This document shows, piece by piece, positions 18,710-28,592 of a stretch of DNA of 64,000 bases (its first letter is position 1; each line of letters starts with the position of its first letter). The stretch is from Hoeflea algicola. GTDB lineage: Bacteria > Pseudomonadota > Alphaproteobacteria > Rhizobiales > Rhizobiaceae. The notes under the pieces were generated by a model. That model was not told where the DNA came from and ran no database searches. It saw only the letters and a program-made list of their open reading frames with translations. The stretch is taken from assembly GCF_026619415.1 (NCBI RefSeq), contig NZ_JAOVZR010000001.1, forward strand, positions 1,736,001 to 1,800,000, in the 5' to 3' direction. The position numbers and the translations under genes are program-made.

Positions 18710-20026
18710 TTAGTTGGCGCAGGCTTCCGAGCGGGCCGGCCACGGTGCGTTCGAGGTCTTGTAATCCTCGGCCGCAGCGACCGCCAACGGCGTCACCTTG
18801 TCGGTCATCGGGCTGAACCAGTCCGATGCCTTCTGCCAGTTCTCGCCGTCCCACTCCTGGATGTACATCTGGTTATGACCAGAATGGTCGGCGCAGCTGA
18901 CTTTCATCGGCGCCATAAAGCCTGCCAGGCCGATGGCTTCAAGACGGGCATCATCAATGTCGAGGTTCTCGAGACCGACGCGCATGTCTTCCGAAGTGAT
19001 CACCGTCTTGCCAGACTTCTCCTGGGCGACACGGATGGCCTCGGCCATGATGACCGCGTTCACGACGCCGCGATTGTAGAGGTTCTCACCGAACTTGTCG
19101 GCATCGACTTCGCTCTTGCCAGTATCGACAACCAGCTTCTTGATGTCCTGCAGCGCCGGGAAATCAGGTCCCACGGCATTGAAGTTGAGCGTCTTGTAGC
19201 CCTTGGCGGCAGCACCACCGGCACGGGCGTCATCTTCACCACCGGCCCACCACACGCCAATGAACTTGTCCATCGGAAAGCGGATCTTGGTGGCTTCCTT
19301 GACCGCGGTCGGGTTCATTGCACCCCAGCCCCACATCACCATGTAGTCCGGCTTGTCACGGCGCACATTGAGCCATTGCGACGACTGGTTCTGCATTTCC
19401 TTGCCGGCAACCGGATACTGCAGCATTTCGAAGCCGTATTCCTTGGCCAGGTCCTCAATCAGCGGAATCGCCTCACGGCCGTAGCCGGCGTCGAGGAAGA
19501 TGTAGCCGATCTTCTTGCCCTTGAGGTTATCAAAACCGCCTTCCTGTTCAGCGATGTACTTGATGATCCCCGAAGCGCCGTCCCAATAGGTCATCGGCGG
19601 GTTGAACACCCAGGGGAACACGTCACCCTGCGAGGCAGCCGAAAGGCCATAAGCCATCGACAGCACCGGGATCTTGTCAACAGAAGCCTTGGGGATCACC
19701 TGCAGCGTGATGCCGGTCGACCACGGGTTGAACACCAGCGTGTTCTTGGCCTTGGCCTGCTCGTAGCATTCGACGCCCTTCTGGGTGTCGTAGCCGGTTT
19801 CGCATTCGTCGACTTCGATCTTCACGCCGTTGATGCCGCCATCGCGCTCGTTGAGCATGGTCAGATAGTCATGCATGCCATTGGCAATAGGGATGCCCGA
19901 ACCGGCATAGGGGCCGGTGCGGTATGTCGGAAGCTGGATATAAAAGCTGTCTTCCGCCTGCGCGGGCAGCGCCATGCCTGCAGCCAGGACGACGGCGAGT
20001 GCTGCTGTGGTTTTAAGCAATTTCAT
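18710..20026 (-). CDS. ABC transporter substrate-binding protein (LivJ-like)
   Basis: A periplasmic binding protein of 438 aa with a signal peptide (MKLLKTTAALAVVLAAGMAL, cleaved after PAQA) and a Peripla_BP_6-type two-lobed domain (INGVKIEVDECETGYDTQKGVE in the first lobe). A strong Shine-Dalgarno (GGGAGGAAAAC) precedes the ATG at 20026 and fixes the start. The protein is longer than E. coli LivJ (about 370 aa), a feature of the group associated with acyl-CoA synthetase operons. The ligand is unknown. Confidence 0.9.
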   Translation of the reverse strand: MKLLKTTAALAVVLAAGMALPAQAEDSFYIQLPTYRTGPYAGSGIPIANGMHDYLTMLNERDGGINGVKIEVDECETGYDTQKGVECYEQAKAKNTLVFNPWSTGITLQVIPKASVDKIPVLSMAYGLSAASQGDVFPWVFNPPMTYWDGASGIIKYIAEQEGGFDNLKGKKIGYIFLDAGYGREAIPLIEDLAKEYGFEMLQYPVAGKEMQNQSSQWLNVRRDKPDYMVMWGWGAMNPTAVKEATKIRFPMDKFIGVWWAGGEDDARAGGAAAKGYKTLNFNAVGPDFPALQDIKKLVVDTGKSEVDADKFGENLYNRGVVNAVIMAEAIRVAQEKSGKTVITSEDMRVGLENLDIDDARLEAIGLAGFMAPMKVSCADHSGHNQMYIQEWDGENWQKASDWFSPMTDKVTPLAVAAAEDYKTSNAPWPARSEACAN

Positions 20027-20136
20027 GTTTTCCTCCCATGATCGCATTAACGTCTGAGCCAATATGTGCGACCGGACCTGGCTCGATGGCCCGGCGTCTT
20101 CGTTGATGCCCGTATAGCCAGGCATTTCGTCTGCGT

Positions 20137-21222
20137 TCAGGCATAGGGGAACGGCCAGACACGCAGTTTTTCCTTGCCGATCGCCCACAGCCGCGCCAAT
20201 CCGTGCGGCTCGGCGATCAGGAAGAAGATGATGAGTGCGCCGACCACCATCTGGGCGACTTGGAACACGATTTCGGCGCCGACATCGATGCCGATGGCGG
20301 GCAGCCCGACACGCAGCGCAATCGGCAGGATCCAGATAAAGGCCGCTCCGAAAAACGATCCGACCAGCGAACCGAGCCCGCCAAGAATGACCATGAACAG
20401 CACCTGGAATGACAGCGACACGCCGAAGGATGATGGCTCTGCCGCGCCGAGATAGAAAAATACGAACATCGCCCCAGAGACCCCGGCCAGATAGGACGAC
20501 ACGGCAAATGCCGACAGTTTCGCTGTCAGCGGCCGCACCCCGATCAGTTCGGCGGCAATATCCATGTCGCGGATCATCATCCATTGCCGGCCGATCCGGC
20601 CGCGAACGATGTTCTTGACCAACAGCGTCAGCACCACGACGATCGCCAGCACCACGAAATAGCGTGTCACCGGCGAGGCCGACGGGCCGGTCAGGATCAG
20701 ATCGCCGAAACCGCGGCGTTCCGGGACTTCAATGGCGCCCGAGGCATTGTAATTATAGAGCCACGGAATACGGATGAAACACCATTCGAGAAAGAACTGC
20801 GCGGCCAGCGTCGTGACCGCCAGATAGAGCCCCTTGATCCGCAGTGACGGCAGCCCGAAGGCGATCCCGATCGCCGCTGAAAACACGCCTGACAGCAGGA
20901 TCATGACTATGATGTTCACATCCGGGAAGATCGTTGTCAGCTTGTAGCAGGCGTAGGCCCCCACCCCCATGAAGGCGCCGTTGCCGAGCGACAATTGCCC
21001 GGCATAGCCGGTCAGCACGTTCAGCCCGATCGCCGCCAGCGCCAGGATCAGGAACGGGATGACGACCGATGTCAGCAGAAACTCGCTTGAGAACCACGGG
21101 ATCACGAACACTGCGATCGCCAGGATGATGGCCACTCCGATACGATCCTCGCGGATCGGGAATATCGCCTGGTCGGCAGCGTAGCTGGTCTTGTACTGGC
21201 CAGATTCCCGGTAAAACATCAA
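20137..21222 (-). CDS. livM: ABC transporter permease (LivM)
   Basis: An inner-membrane permease of 361 aa with about 9-10 transmembrane helices and the family motif TGYAGQLSLGNGAFMGVGAYA. It pairs with LivH to form the translocation path. The start overlaps the stop of the VOC-family gene upstream (ATGA), implying coupled translation. Confidence 0.92.
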   Translation of the reverse strand: MMFYRESGQYKTSYAADQAIFPIREDRIGVAIILAIAVFVIPWFSSEFLLTSVVIPFLILALAAIGLNVLTGYAGQLSLGNGAFMGVGAYACYKLTTIFPDVNIIVMILLSGVFSAAIGIAFGLPSLRIKGLYLAVTTLAAQFFLEWCFIRIPWLYNYNASGAIEVPERRGFGDLILTGPSASPVTRYFVVLAIVVVLTLLVKNIVRGRIGRQWMMIRDMDIAAELIGVRPLTAKLSAFAVSSYLAGVSGAMFVFFYLGAAEPSSFGVSLSFQVLFMVILGGLGSLVGSFFGAAFIWILPIALRVGLPAIGIDVGAEIVFQVAQMVVGALIIFFLIAEPHGLARLWAIGKEKLRVWPFPYA

Positions 21223-21596
21223 TCGCCCTCCCAGACGTTGCCGCTGGACGACAGCGCATGCGAGCTCGGCCCGGTCAGACGAAACCGATGGCCAGTCGGG
21301 GCTTCCATGATCACCGCATGGTCAGCCGCTCCGACCTTGCGGCCACCAAGTTGTTCGATCCGGCGGATTTCCGCGGCCAGATCATCGGTCTCGATATCGA
21401 AATGGATCAACGCTTCTTCGCGCACCGCTTCGATGATCAGCGATACACCGCCATCGGCCACCGGGATGATGGCGCGATGGCCGTCATCATCGGTTTGTGA
21501 GGCCTGCCCCAGAAGCTGTGACCAGAACCCTGCAGCCTGTTCGATATGGTCGGTGTGGCAATCGATGACGATGGAAGACAATCGGCTCTTGTGCAT
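21219..21596 (-). CDS. VOC-family (glyoxalase-like) protein within the Liv operon
   Basis: A 125-aa single vicinal-oxygen-chelate domain: SRLSSIVIDCHTDHIEQAAGFWSQLLG at the N-terminus and HFDIETDDLAAEIRRIEQLG, the second beta-alpha-beta module. VOC proteins are metal-dependent lyases, isomerases or dioxygenases, or binding proteins. It sits between livH (3-bp gap) and livM (4-bp overlap), so it is a true member of the operon and may act on the transported compound or its CoA ester. That is inference from position. Confidence 0.82.
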   Translation of the reverse strand: MHKSRLSSIVIDCHTDHIEQAAGFWSQLLGQASQTDDDGHRAIIPVADGGVSLIIEAVREEALIHFDIETDDLAAEIRRIEQLGGRKVGAADHAVIMEAPTGHRFRLTGPSSHALSSSGNVWEGD

Positions 21597-21599
21597 CGC

Positions 21600-22559
21600 T
21601 TACACCCTTTCGATAATGCGTTCGCCGAACAGGCCCTGCGGCCGGAACAGCAGGAAAATCAGGGCAATCATGTAGGCCAGCCAACTCTCGATGCCGCCGC
21701 CGACAAGAGGTCCCCAGTAAATCTCACCGATTTTCTCGCCGATGCCGATGATCAGCCCGCCGACGATCGCCCCGGGAATGGAGGTGAAGCCGCCGAGGAT
21801 CAGCACCGGCAATGCCTTAAGGGCAATGATTTCCAGCGCGAACGATACATCCGAACGCGCGCCCCACATGATGCCGGTGGTCAACGCCACGATACCGGCT
21901 GCAAACCAGACGATGGCCCAGATCTGGTGCAGCGAGATGCCGACCGAAAGGGCTGCCTGGTGATCATCGGCAACCGCCCTGAGCGCCCGCCCGATCCGGG
22001 TCTTGTTGAAAAACACCGCCAACGCACCGACCATGATCAGCGCGATCACTGCCGCGGCGATATCGATGTGTTGCAAGATCAATAGCCCGCCATCACCGAT
22101 CTCGAACGCCGTCGAGCCGGTCGGCAAACCCAGTTCCTCGGTGATCATCTGCTTGGGTTCGCCGCCAAAGATGAACTCGCCGAAGCCGATCAGGAAATAC
22201 GTGAGCCCGATTGTCGACATCAGCAGGATGATTTCGGGCTGATTGACCAGTGGCCGCATCACGAAACGCTCAACCCCCAGCGCCAGGAGCCCCATCACAC
22301 CGATGGTCAGAATCAGCGCCAGATAGGCCGGAACACCTTTCTCATGCAGGCCGACCAGCGTCAGTCCGGCAAACACGACCATGATCCCTTGCGCGAAATT
22401 GAACACCCCGGAGGCCTTGAAAATCAGCACGAAACCAAGCGCGATCAGCGCATAAAGCACGCCGGCAACAAAGCCTTCCCACAGAACCTGGAGGAAGAAA
22501 TCAGGCAGTTCCACCATCTGCATGAAGGGGTCGATGAGGATTGAATAAAGAATATCCAT
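21600..22559 (-). CDS. livH: ABC transporter permease (LivH)
   Basis: A 319-aa inner-membrane permease with about 8 transmembrane helices. The family signature FNFAQGIMVVFAGL lies near the N-terminus, and LGGFTSIPGAIVGGLIIGI near the C-terminus forms the ATPase-coupling region. It partners LivM. The start overlaps the livG stop by one base. Confidence 0.92.
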   Translation of the reverse strand: MDILYSILIDPFMQMVELPDFFLQVLWEGFVAGVLYALIALGFVLIFKASGVFNFAQGIMVVFAGLTLVGLHEKGVPAYLALILTIGVMGLLALGVERFVMRPLVNQPEIILLMSTIGLTYFLIGFGEFIFGGEPKQMITEELGLPTGSTAFEIGDGGLLILQHIDIAAAVIALIMVGALAVFFNKTRIGRALRAVADDHQAALSVGISLHQIWAIVWFAAGIVALTTGIMWGARSDVSFALEIIALKALPVLILGGFTSIPGAIVGGLIIGIGEKIGEIYWGPLVGGGIESWLAYMIALIFLLFRPQGLFGERIIERV

Positions 22560-23383
22560 CAGTGCGACACTCCCAGATAGGCATCGATAACATCCTGGTT
22601 GTTCTTCACTTCGTCCGGCGGCCCGTCGCCGATCTTGCGGCCGTAGTCGAGCACCACCACCCGGTCGGAAATATCCATCACCACGCCCATATCGTGCTCG
22701 ATCAGCGCAATCGTCGTGCCCATCTGGTTGTTCACATCGAGAATGAAGCGGCTCATGTCCTCTTTTTCCTCGAGGTTCATGCCGGCCATCGGCTCATCCA
22801 GCAACAACAGGTCCGGCTCCATCGCCAGCGCCCGGCCGAGCTCGACGCGCTTTTGCAGCCCGTAGGGTAATTTGCCCACCGGGGTCTTGCGAATGTGCTG
22901 GATCTCGAGGAAATCGATGATCTCCTCGACCTTCAGCCGGTGCTCGATTTCCTCGTTGCGCGCAGGCCCCACATGCAGCATCTGCCAGAAGAAGTTCTTG
23001 TGCATCTTCAGCGTACGGCCCGACATGATGTTGTCGAGCGTCGACATGCCTTTGAACAGCGCCACGTTCTGGAACGTGCGGGCAATTCCCGAAGCCGCCG
23101 CCTGATGCGGCTGCATCCGCGAGCGGCCTTCGCCGCGAAAGGTGATCACCCCTTCCTGCGGATGATAGAACCCGTTAATGACGTTGAGCATCGAGGTCTT
23201 GCCAGCACCATTGGGACCGATGATCGCGCGGATCTCGCCCTTGCGGATGTCAAACGAGATATCCGAGATCGCCTTCACGCCGCCAAATGACAGCGACACG
23301 TTTTCGACCTTCAGCATCACCTCACCGGGCGCAAGACCGTCATCACCGGCACGGAGTTCGACATGCTTGATACGCGCATTCAT
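22559..23383 (-). CDS. livG: ABC transporter ATPase (LivG)
   Basis: A 274-aa ATPase with Walker A GPNGAGKTSM, a LivG-type signature region (KLPYGLQKRVELGRAL), Walker B LLLLDEPMAGM and the H-loop ALIEHDMGVV. It forms the second ATPase of the Liv-type importer. The start overlaps the stop of the acyl-CoA synthetase gene (ATGA). Confidence 0.92.
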   Translation of the reverse strand: MNARIKHVELRAGDDGLAPGEVMLKVENVSLSFGGVKAISDISFDIRKGEIRAIIGPNGAGKTSMLNVINGFYHPQEGVITFRGEGRSRMQPHQAAASGIARTFQNVALFKGMSTLDNIMSGRTLKMHKNFFWQMLHVGPARNEEIEHRLKVEEIIDFLEIQHIRKTPVGKLPYGLQKRVELGRALAMEPDLLLLDEPMAGMNLEEKEDMSRFILDVNNQMGTTIALIEHDMGVVMDISDRVVVLDYGRKIGDGPPDEVKNNQDVIDAYLGVSH

Positions 23384-25374
23384 TCGGCGGCCTCCGGCAT
23401 GGCGTTGACGACAGGAAAGGTCTCGGCGTCCGCCACCTTCACGGTGGCGCTGATGGAGCCCTTGCGGCCATCTTCAAAGGTGACTTCGGTGTCAATGAAG
23501 CGCTCGCTCGATCCATCGTAGAGCGCCTCGATCAGCGGGGCATAGCGCTCGGCGATGAAGCTGCGTCGCACCTTCTGGGTCCGGGTCAGCTCGCCATCGT
23601 CGGCGTCGAGCTCCTTGTGCAGAACCAGAAACCGCTGGATCTGCGACCCGGCCATCATCGGCTCGGCGGCAAGATCGCGGTTCACCTGGTTGACGTGCGC
23701 CGTCATCATTTCATAGACCCGCGGCATCCCGGCCAGTTCCTGGTAGGAACCGTAGGAAATGTTGTTGCGCTCGGCCCAGTTGCCGACGGCTGTCAAGTCG
23801 ATATTGAGGAACACCGCGACAAAATCCTTGCCGTCGCCAAACGCCACCGCTTCCTTGATGTTGGGGAAGAATTTGAGCTTGTTCTCGATGTATTTGGGCG
23901 CGTAGAGCGCGCCGGTGGTCATCTTGCCCACATCCTTGGCGCGGTCGATGATCTTGAGGTGACCCTGCGCATCGAAAATGCCGGCGTCGCCGGTCATCAC
24001 CCAGCCATCCTCGGTCATGGTTTCCCGAGTTTTTTCCGCATCGCCGTAATAGCCGGCGAACATGCCCGGCGAGCGGAAATGCACCTCGCCATTCTCGGCA
24101 ATGCGGATGTCCACATCGGGAGCCGCCGGCCCCACCGTGTCAGGACGCACTTCGCCGTCCTTCTGCGCAGTGACATAAAGGAACGCCTCGGTCTGGCCGT
24201 AGAGCTGCTTGAGATTGATGCCGAGCGACCGGAAGAACGAAAACAGGTCCGGCCCGATTGCCTCACCCGCGGTATAGGCGGTGCGAATCCGGGTGAAACC
24301 CAGCACATTCCTGAGCGGCCCGTAGATCAGCTTGTCGCCGATCCAGTAGGAAATCCGCCCTTTCAGCGGCACCGGCCGACCTTCGAGGATCTTCTCGCCG
24401 TAAGCCTTGGCCACCGCCAGATAATGATGAAACAGCCATTTCTTGACCCGGCTGGCGTCTTCCATGCGGATCATCACGCTGGTGAGCAGGCCTTCAAACA
24501 CCCGCGGCGGCGCGAAGTAGAAGGTAGGGCCGATCTCGCGCAGGTTCTGTGCCACGGTTTCCGGGCTTTCCGGGCAGCTCATGCACAAGCCGACAACATA
24601 GCCTTGCGCAAAATTGAGATAGTGATCGCCAACCCAGGCCAGCGGCAAATAGGCCAGCACCTCGTCGTGCTCGCTCATATGATCAAAATTGGCTGTGTCT
24701 TCGGCTGCCTTGACCGAGGCCGACGCCGTCAGCATCACGCCCTTGGAACGCCCGGTAGTGCCGGACGTGTAGAGGATCGCCGAAATCTCGCTGCCATCGG
24801 AGGCGCGGATGCCGGCCTCCCAGTCAGAAACAGCCTTCGGATCAGAATCGGCCAGCGCCCGGCCCTTGTCCTGGATCGCGCCGAAATCATGCAAATGGGC
24901 GGGATCGTAATCGCGCAAACCGCGCGGCTCGTCAAAGATAACCTCGGCCAGGCCGGGAACATCCGCCGCTACCGACTGGACCTTGTCGACCTGCTCCTGG
25001 TCCTGCACGACCGCAAACCGGACCCCGGCATTATCAAGCACGAAGGCCATCTCTTCGGCCACGGAATCGGCATAAACCGGGACCGGGATGGCCTTGAGCG
25101 ATTGCGCAGCACAGAACGCCCAGTAAAGCCTGGGCCGGTTGGAACCAACGATGGCGATACGCTCGCCTTCCTTCAGACCCATGGCCTTCAGACCAAGTGC
25201 GAAATCGCGGATCTCATCGCGTTGTTCGGACCAGCTCCAGCTCTGCCAGATACCGTAATCCTTGAAACGCATCGCCGGCCGGGTCGCGAAACGCTTGGCG
25301 TTGAGCAACAGATATTGCGGAAACGTCACCGGCTTGCCGCCGGCAGTCACGCCTGTGGCTTCCATATTCTCCAC
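23380..25374 (-). CDS. AMP-dependent acyl-CoA synthetase
   Basis: A 664-aa adenylate-forming enzyme of the long-chain acyl-CoA synthetase (AMP-forming) type. The P-loop-like A3 motif is ILYTSGTTGRSKGVML. The adenine-binding LYGQTEAFLYVTA and the hinge region GWVMTGDAGIFDAQGHLKIIDRAKD are intact. It should activate a carboxylic acid with ATP and CoA. As first gene of an operon with a complete Liv-type importer, it probably activates the imported acid. A shared TetR operator with the ivd-mcc operon suggests a branched-chain or related acid. The chain length and identity of the substrate cannot be read from sequence. Confidence 0.9.
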   Translation of the reverse strand: MENMEATGVTAGGKPVTFPQYLLLNAKRFATRPAMRFKDYGIWQSWSWSEQRDEIRDFALGLKAMGLKEGERIAIVGSNRPRLYWAFCAAQSLKAIPVPVYADSVAEEMAFVLDNAGVRFAVVQDQEQVDKVQSVAADVPGLAEVIFDEPRGLRDYDPAHLHDFGAIQDKGRALADSDPKAVSDWEAGIRASDGSEISAILYTSGTTGRSKGVMLTASASVKAAEDTANFDHMSEHDEVLAYLPLAWVGDHYLNFAQGYVVGLCMSCPESPETVAQNLREIGPTFYFAPPRVFEGLLTSVMIRMEDASRVKKWLFHHYLAVAKAYGEKILEGRPVPLKGRISYWIGDKLIYGPLRNVLGFTRIRTAYTAGEAIGPDLFSFFRSLGINLKQLYGQTEAFLYVTAQKDGEVRPDTVGPAAPDVDIRIAENGEVHFRSPGMFAGYYGDAEKTRETMTEDGWVMTGDAGIFDAQGHLKIIDRAKDVGKMTTGALYAPKYIENKLKFFPNIKEAVAFGDGKDFVAVFLNIDLTAVGNWAERNNISYGSYQELAGMPRVYEMMTAHVNQVNRDLAAEPMMAGSQIQRFLVLHKELDADDGELTRTQKVRRSFIAERYAPLIEALYDGSSERFIDTEVTFEDGRKGSISATVKVADAETFPVVNAMPEAAE

Positions 25375-25537
25375 TCTCCTCCCTGTCCGGATGGTTTGTC
25401 ACCTTGTCCGGGCGCATGGCTTCCCATGCATTTGGCCGCTCCCCAGTGGCCATATTCGCGCCGGTTGAACCGGTATTTTTTGCCCGGATCCTGGCGGCCT
25501 CCTCCCAGCCGCCGGGTTCCGTTCTGGTTCATCAATT

Positions 25538-25557
25538 AAATGAACGCTCGTTTACCT
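25538..25557 (-). promoter_or_regulatory. Predicted TetR operator, acyl-CoA synthetase/Liv operon
   Basis: AAATGAACG-CT-CGTTTACCT, about 164 bp upstream of the synthetase start. It matches the site before the TetR gene over 14 exact bases plus GTTTA. The inner arms TGAACG/CGTTTA are symmetric at 5 of 6 positions. The position fits a promoter for the synthetase-livGH-VOC-livM-binding protein-livF transcript. Confidence 0.7.
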
Positions 25558-25600
25558 TATTCGTCTCGGCTCCCGTTGCAAGTACTACTTTCGGAATAGA

Positions 25601-26614
25601 TCAGGCTTTTCCAGCCATCGTTTCCAGCCGGTCAACCAGCCCCTCGACACCGAAGCGGATCGGGTCCGTCGCCGGCACGTCATGCTTCTCGGCCAGTGTC
25701 TTGAGCAGCGCTCTGGCCTCGTCCTCGCCAAGTTTTTGCGTGTTAACGGCGATGCCGCTGCAGGTGATCTCCGGGTTGGTCAGCAGTCCGCAAGCAATGG
25801 TCATGTCGATCACGTCCTGGATCGACGGCAGCGCGTGGCTGACGCCGCGCATGGTCGTCCGGGTCGGCTCGTGGCAAACGATAAAGGCATCGGCCTGCGC
25901 ACCATGTAGCAGGCCCAGCGACACGCCGGCAAAGCTTGGATGAAACAGCGATCCCTGCCCCTCGATCAGATCCCAGTGCCCGGGATCAGCCGCCGGCGCA
26001 ATCCATTCCACCGCGCCGGAGATGAAATCCGCCGCCACCGCGTCAATCGCCGCCCCCCGGCCCGAGATGAAGACCCCGGTCTGCCCGGTGGCGCGGAAAT
26101 CCGCATCCATGCCCCGCGCCCGCATTTCGCGTTCCAGCGCAAGCACGGTGTATTTCTTGCCCACCGAACAGTCGGTGCCGACCGTCAACACCCGCCGGCC
26201 CGGTCGCTTGTTGCCCTTGCCCGTGGCGAACCGCTCGTCGGTAAAACGCACATCATGCAGATTGCCGCCGCCACGCGCCGCTGCTTCGGCGATTTCCGGA
26301 ATCGATGCCAGACGCACATGCAGGCCCGTCGCCACATTCAACCCGGCATCCAGTGCCTCAACAATTGACGTGATCCAGTGCGGTGGCAACACGCCGCCGG
26401 CATTGACCACGCCCACCACCATGGTGTTAACACCACGCGCCTTGGCGTCCGCAATCGTCATATCAGGAATGCCGGCGTCGGCCTGGCAGCCTTCCAGTCG
26501 CAATTGACCGATGCACCATTCCGGACGCCAATCGACAATTCCGACACCGGTCTTGGCGGCCAGCGCATCGGGCACATCGCCGAGAAAAATCAGGTAAGGT
26601 GGGTCAATGACCAT
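25601..26614 (-). CDS. DUF1611 family protein (DgcN-like)
   Basis: A 337-aa protein with the DUF1611 layout: an N-terminal Rossmann-like part and a C-terminal P-loop NTPase-like part with LTVGTDCSVGKKYT. Acidic/His motifs appear in DLIEGQGSLFHPS and CHEPTRT. Some members, named DgcN, act with DgcA in D-glutamate catabolism, but no racemase partner is adjacent here, so that function is not assigned. It stands alone between the synthetase operon and a membrane protein gene. Confidence 0.78.
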   Translation of the reverse strand: MVIDPPYLIFLGDVPDALAAKTGVGIVDWRPEWCIGQLRLEGCQADAGIPDMTIADAKARGVNTMVVGVVNAGGVLPPHWITSIVEALDAGLNVATGLHVRLASIPEIAEAAARGGGNLHDVRFTDERFATGKGNKRPGRRVLTVGTDCSVGKKYTVLALEREMRARGMDADFRATGQTGVFISGRGAAIDAVAADFISGAVEWIAPAADPGHWDLIEGQGSLFHPSFAGVSLGLLHGAQADAFIVCHEPTRTTMRGVSHALPSIQDVIDMTIACGLLTNPEITCSGIAVNTQKLGEDEARALLKTLAEKHDVPATDPIRFGVEGLVDRLETMAGKA

Positions 26615-26715
26615 CTCATACTCCAGACATTTGGACAGGTTTCAAACAGACAACTTCATGCGCCCAACTGTAACCGTCAAGCGGACAAATCGAGACTTTC
26701 GGCTTTTCCTTCACA

Positions 26716-28437
26716 TCAGCTGATGATCAAGGTTTTTTCCGGCAGCACAAAAGCATCGTAACAAGGGGTCAGCGATATCCGGGTGTGGCCGGTCAGCGCA
26801 GACGCGTAATGCTCCAGCAGCAACTTCCGCGCATGCTGCACCGGACACACCGGCACCAGCACCAGGTCGGTGTTGGCCACCGCCAGGCGGGTTCGCTCCT
26901 GAAGCTCGGGCACCGCCCGGTAGGGGTCAGCGCCAATCGGCACATATTCAGCGCCACGTATGCCCAGCAGATACGGAAACGGATTGGCGAAATCCAGGTT
27001 GAGAACACTTTTGAAACGGCGCCCCGAACTTTTCTCCAGCGCCCTGATCGCCACCGTCGCCACCTGCATCTCCTGCAACAGCATATACTGGTAATCCGGG
27101 TCGGAGAACATCAGGAACGACGGCAATGCCTCGGTGTCGGCGATCGCCTGATAGGTATCGCGGTGGGTCGCATAAATCCCGCGCATCCGTTCGGCCTGTT
27201 CGACGAACACCGGCTTGGCCGAAACCTGTCCCAGCGGCCCCAGATCGGGCGCATCGAGATGGATGTATCCCGGCGCCACAGCCGCTGTTCGCGCCGCCTT
27301 GTGGATCACCGTGCTGACGGTCGGCAACGCCGCGAAACCGATCAGCACCAGGATCGCCGGACCATAGCGGCCATAGCTGGCAATTGGCCGCAGCAAGATT
27401 GCCAACAATGCCGGCCAGATCAGGATGAAGGCGTGGCTGCCAGTGTTCTGGGTCTCGTAAAACAGCCCGCATACCAGCAACAGGCCTACCCAGAACCAAT
27501 CGGCATCACCCCAGCGGGCAATGCCCTTGGCCTGCGGCCTGCCGCCGGCGGCCTTGTGCCCCGCAAAGGCCGCGGCCAGCAGCACGATAGCAAGCACACC
27601 CCCGGCTCCCATCACATCGAAATGCTGCGATGTGGCGGTCAGGAACCGCGGCAGCAGCGCATCAGTGTTTTCCATCGCCAGCCGCACGATATCGCGGATA
27701 TAGAGGCTGACGAGTCCGGTCGTAAGTTCGGCGACCCCAGCCACACCGACGCAGATAAGCGCTGTGGCAATAGCTGTCGAAACCCGTATCCGCCCCAGCA
27801 CCAGTCCAAACAGCAGGATCGGCCCCGCCGCCAGAAACGCGGTGATCTTGCAAAACGCCAGTCCCAGCACCAGCACACTAAGCACGATGGTCTGGATCAC
27901 CGGGCTGCGCACGAACAACACCGCCGCCACCGTTAAATACAACAGATGCGCGCCATGCCGGTTGTAGATCCCGAAGGCGTCCGTGCCCGGATACGGATAG
28001 AATTCGATCACCGTGAACGGCAGCGCGGTAAACAGCATCCACGGTACCAGCAGCCAGAATGCCAGCTTGCCGCTGCGTTTCACCACATCCCACAGGATCA
28101 GCGCCATCACAGGCGCGGTGATCGGCAGCCAGATCCATTGCGTCAACAGCACCGGGTTGGCTTGGGGAAACAGCCGGTCTGAAAACGCCGCCAGAAAATA
28201 CTCGAGCGGTCCCACCGGTGCGAAGAAGTCCCGCGCAGGCCATTGCCCATGCGCAATCCGCCCGATCGCATCATAATAGATCAGCACGTCCCAATACATG
28301 GGCCCGATTGGCAGAACCAACGGCAGGGTTTGCAGCAGCGCCAGCACCAGCACGAAAATTGCCAGCAGCGGGTAAAGCCATGTCAGCGGCCGCCGGCCAC
28401 CCGACCCATCATCAAAATCCGAGTAACCCGCGCCCAT
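26716..28437 (-). CDS. Polytopic membrane protein, possible glycosyltransferase-like
   Basis: A 573-aa protein with about ten or more hydrophobic helices in the first 370 residues and a soluble C-terminal third. The N-terminal region contains WDVLIYYDAIGRIAHGQWPARDFFAP. An acidic residue in the first periplasmic loop plus many helices recalls GT-C type glycosyltransferases, but I cannot identify a diagnostic motif. Treat it as a membrane protein of unknown function. Confidence 0.7.
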   Translation of the reverse strand: MGAGYSDFDDGSGGRRPLTWLYPLLAIFVLVLALLQTLPLVLPIGPMYWDVLIYYDAIGRIAHGQWPARDFFAPVGPLEYFLAAFSDRLFPQANPVLLTQWIWLPITAPVMALILWDVVKRSGKLAFWLLVPWMLFTALPFTVIEFYPYPGTDAFGIYNRHGAHLLYLTVAAVLFVRSPVIQTIVLSVLVLGLAFCKITAFLAAGPILLFGLVLGRIRVSTAIATALICVGVAGVAELTTGLVSLYIRDIVRLAMENTDALLPRFLTATSQHFDVMGAGGVLAIVLLAAAFAGHKAAGGRPQAKGIARWGDADWFWVGLLLVCGLFYETQNTGSHAFILIWPALLAILLRPIASYGRYGPAILVLIGFAALPTVSTVIHKAARTAAVAPGYIHLDAPDLGPLGQVSAKPVFVEQAERMRGIYATHRDTYQAIADTEALPSFLMFSDPDYQYMLLQEMQVATVAIRALEKSSGRRFKSVLNLDFANPFPYLLGIRGAEYVPIGADPYRAVPELQERTRLAVANTDLVLVPVCPVQHARKLLLEHYASALTGHTRISLTPCYDAFVLPEKTLIIS

Positions 28438-28592
28438 GACAACTCCAGCAACTGATTCTTGTGGCGCGGAGTGTGGGCGATAGCGACACGGCGGGTCAAC
28501 AATGCTCAGGACGGACGAAGACTGCCAAACAATTGTGCCCTATCCGGCAAAGGTGCGGCGGGGTCGCAGCACGCGAAACGCGCATTTCCCCG

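Noticed and set aside
18710..20584. A 624-aa form of the substrate-binding protein starting at 20584
   Set aside because: The upstream extension overlaps livM and has no signal peptide. The ATG at 20026 has a strong ribosome site and a proper signal sequence.
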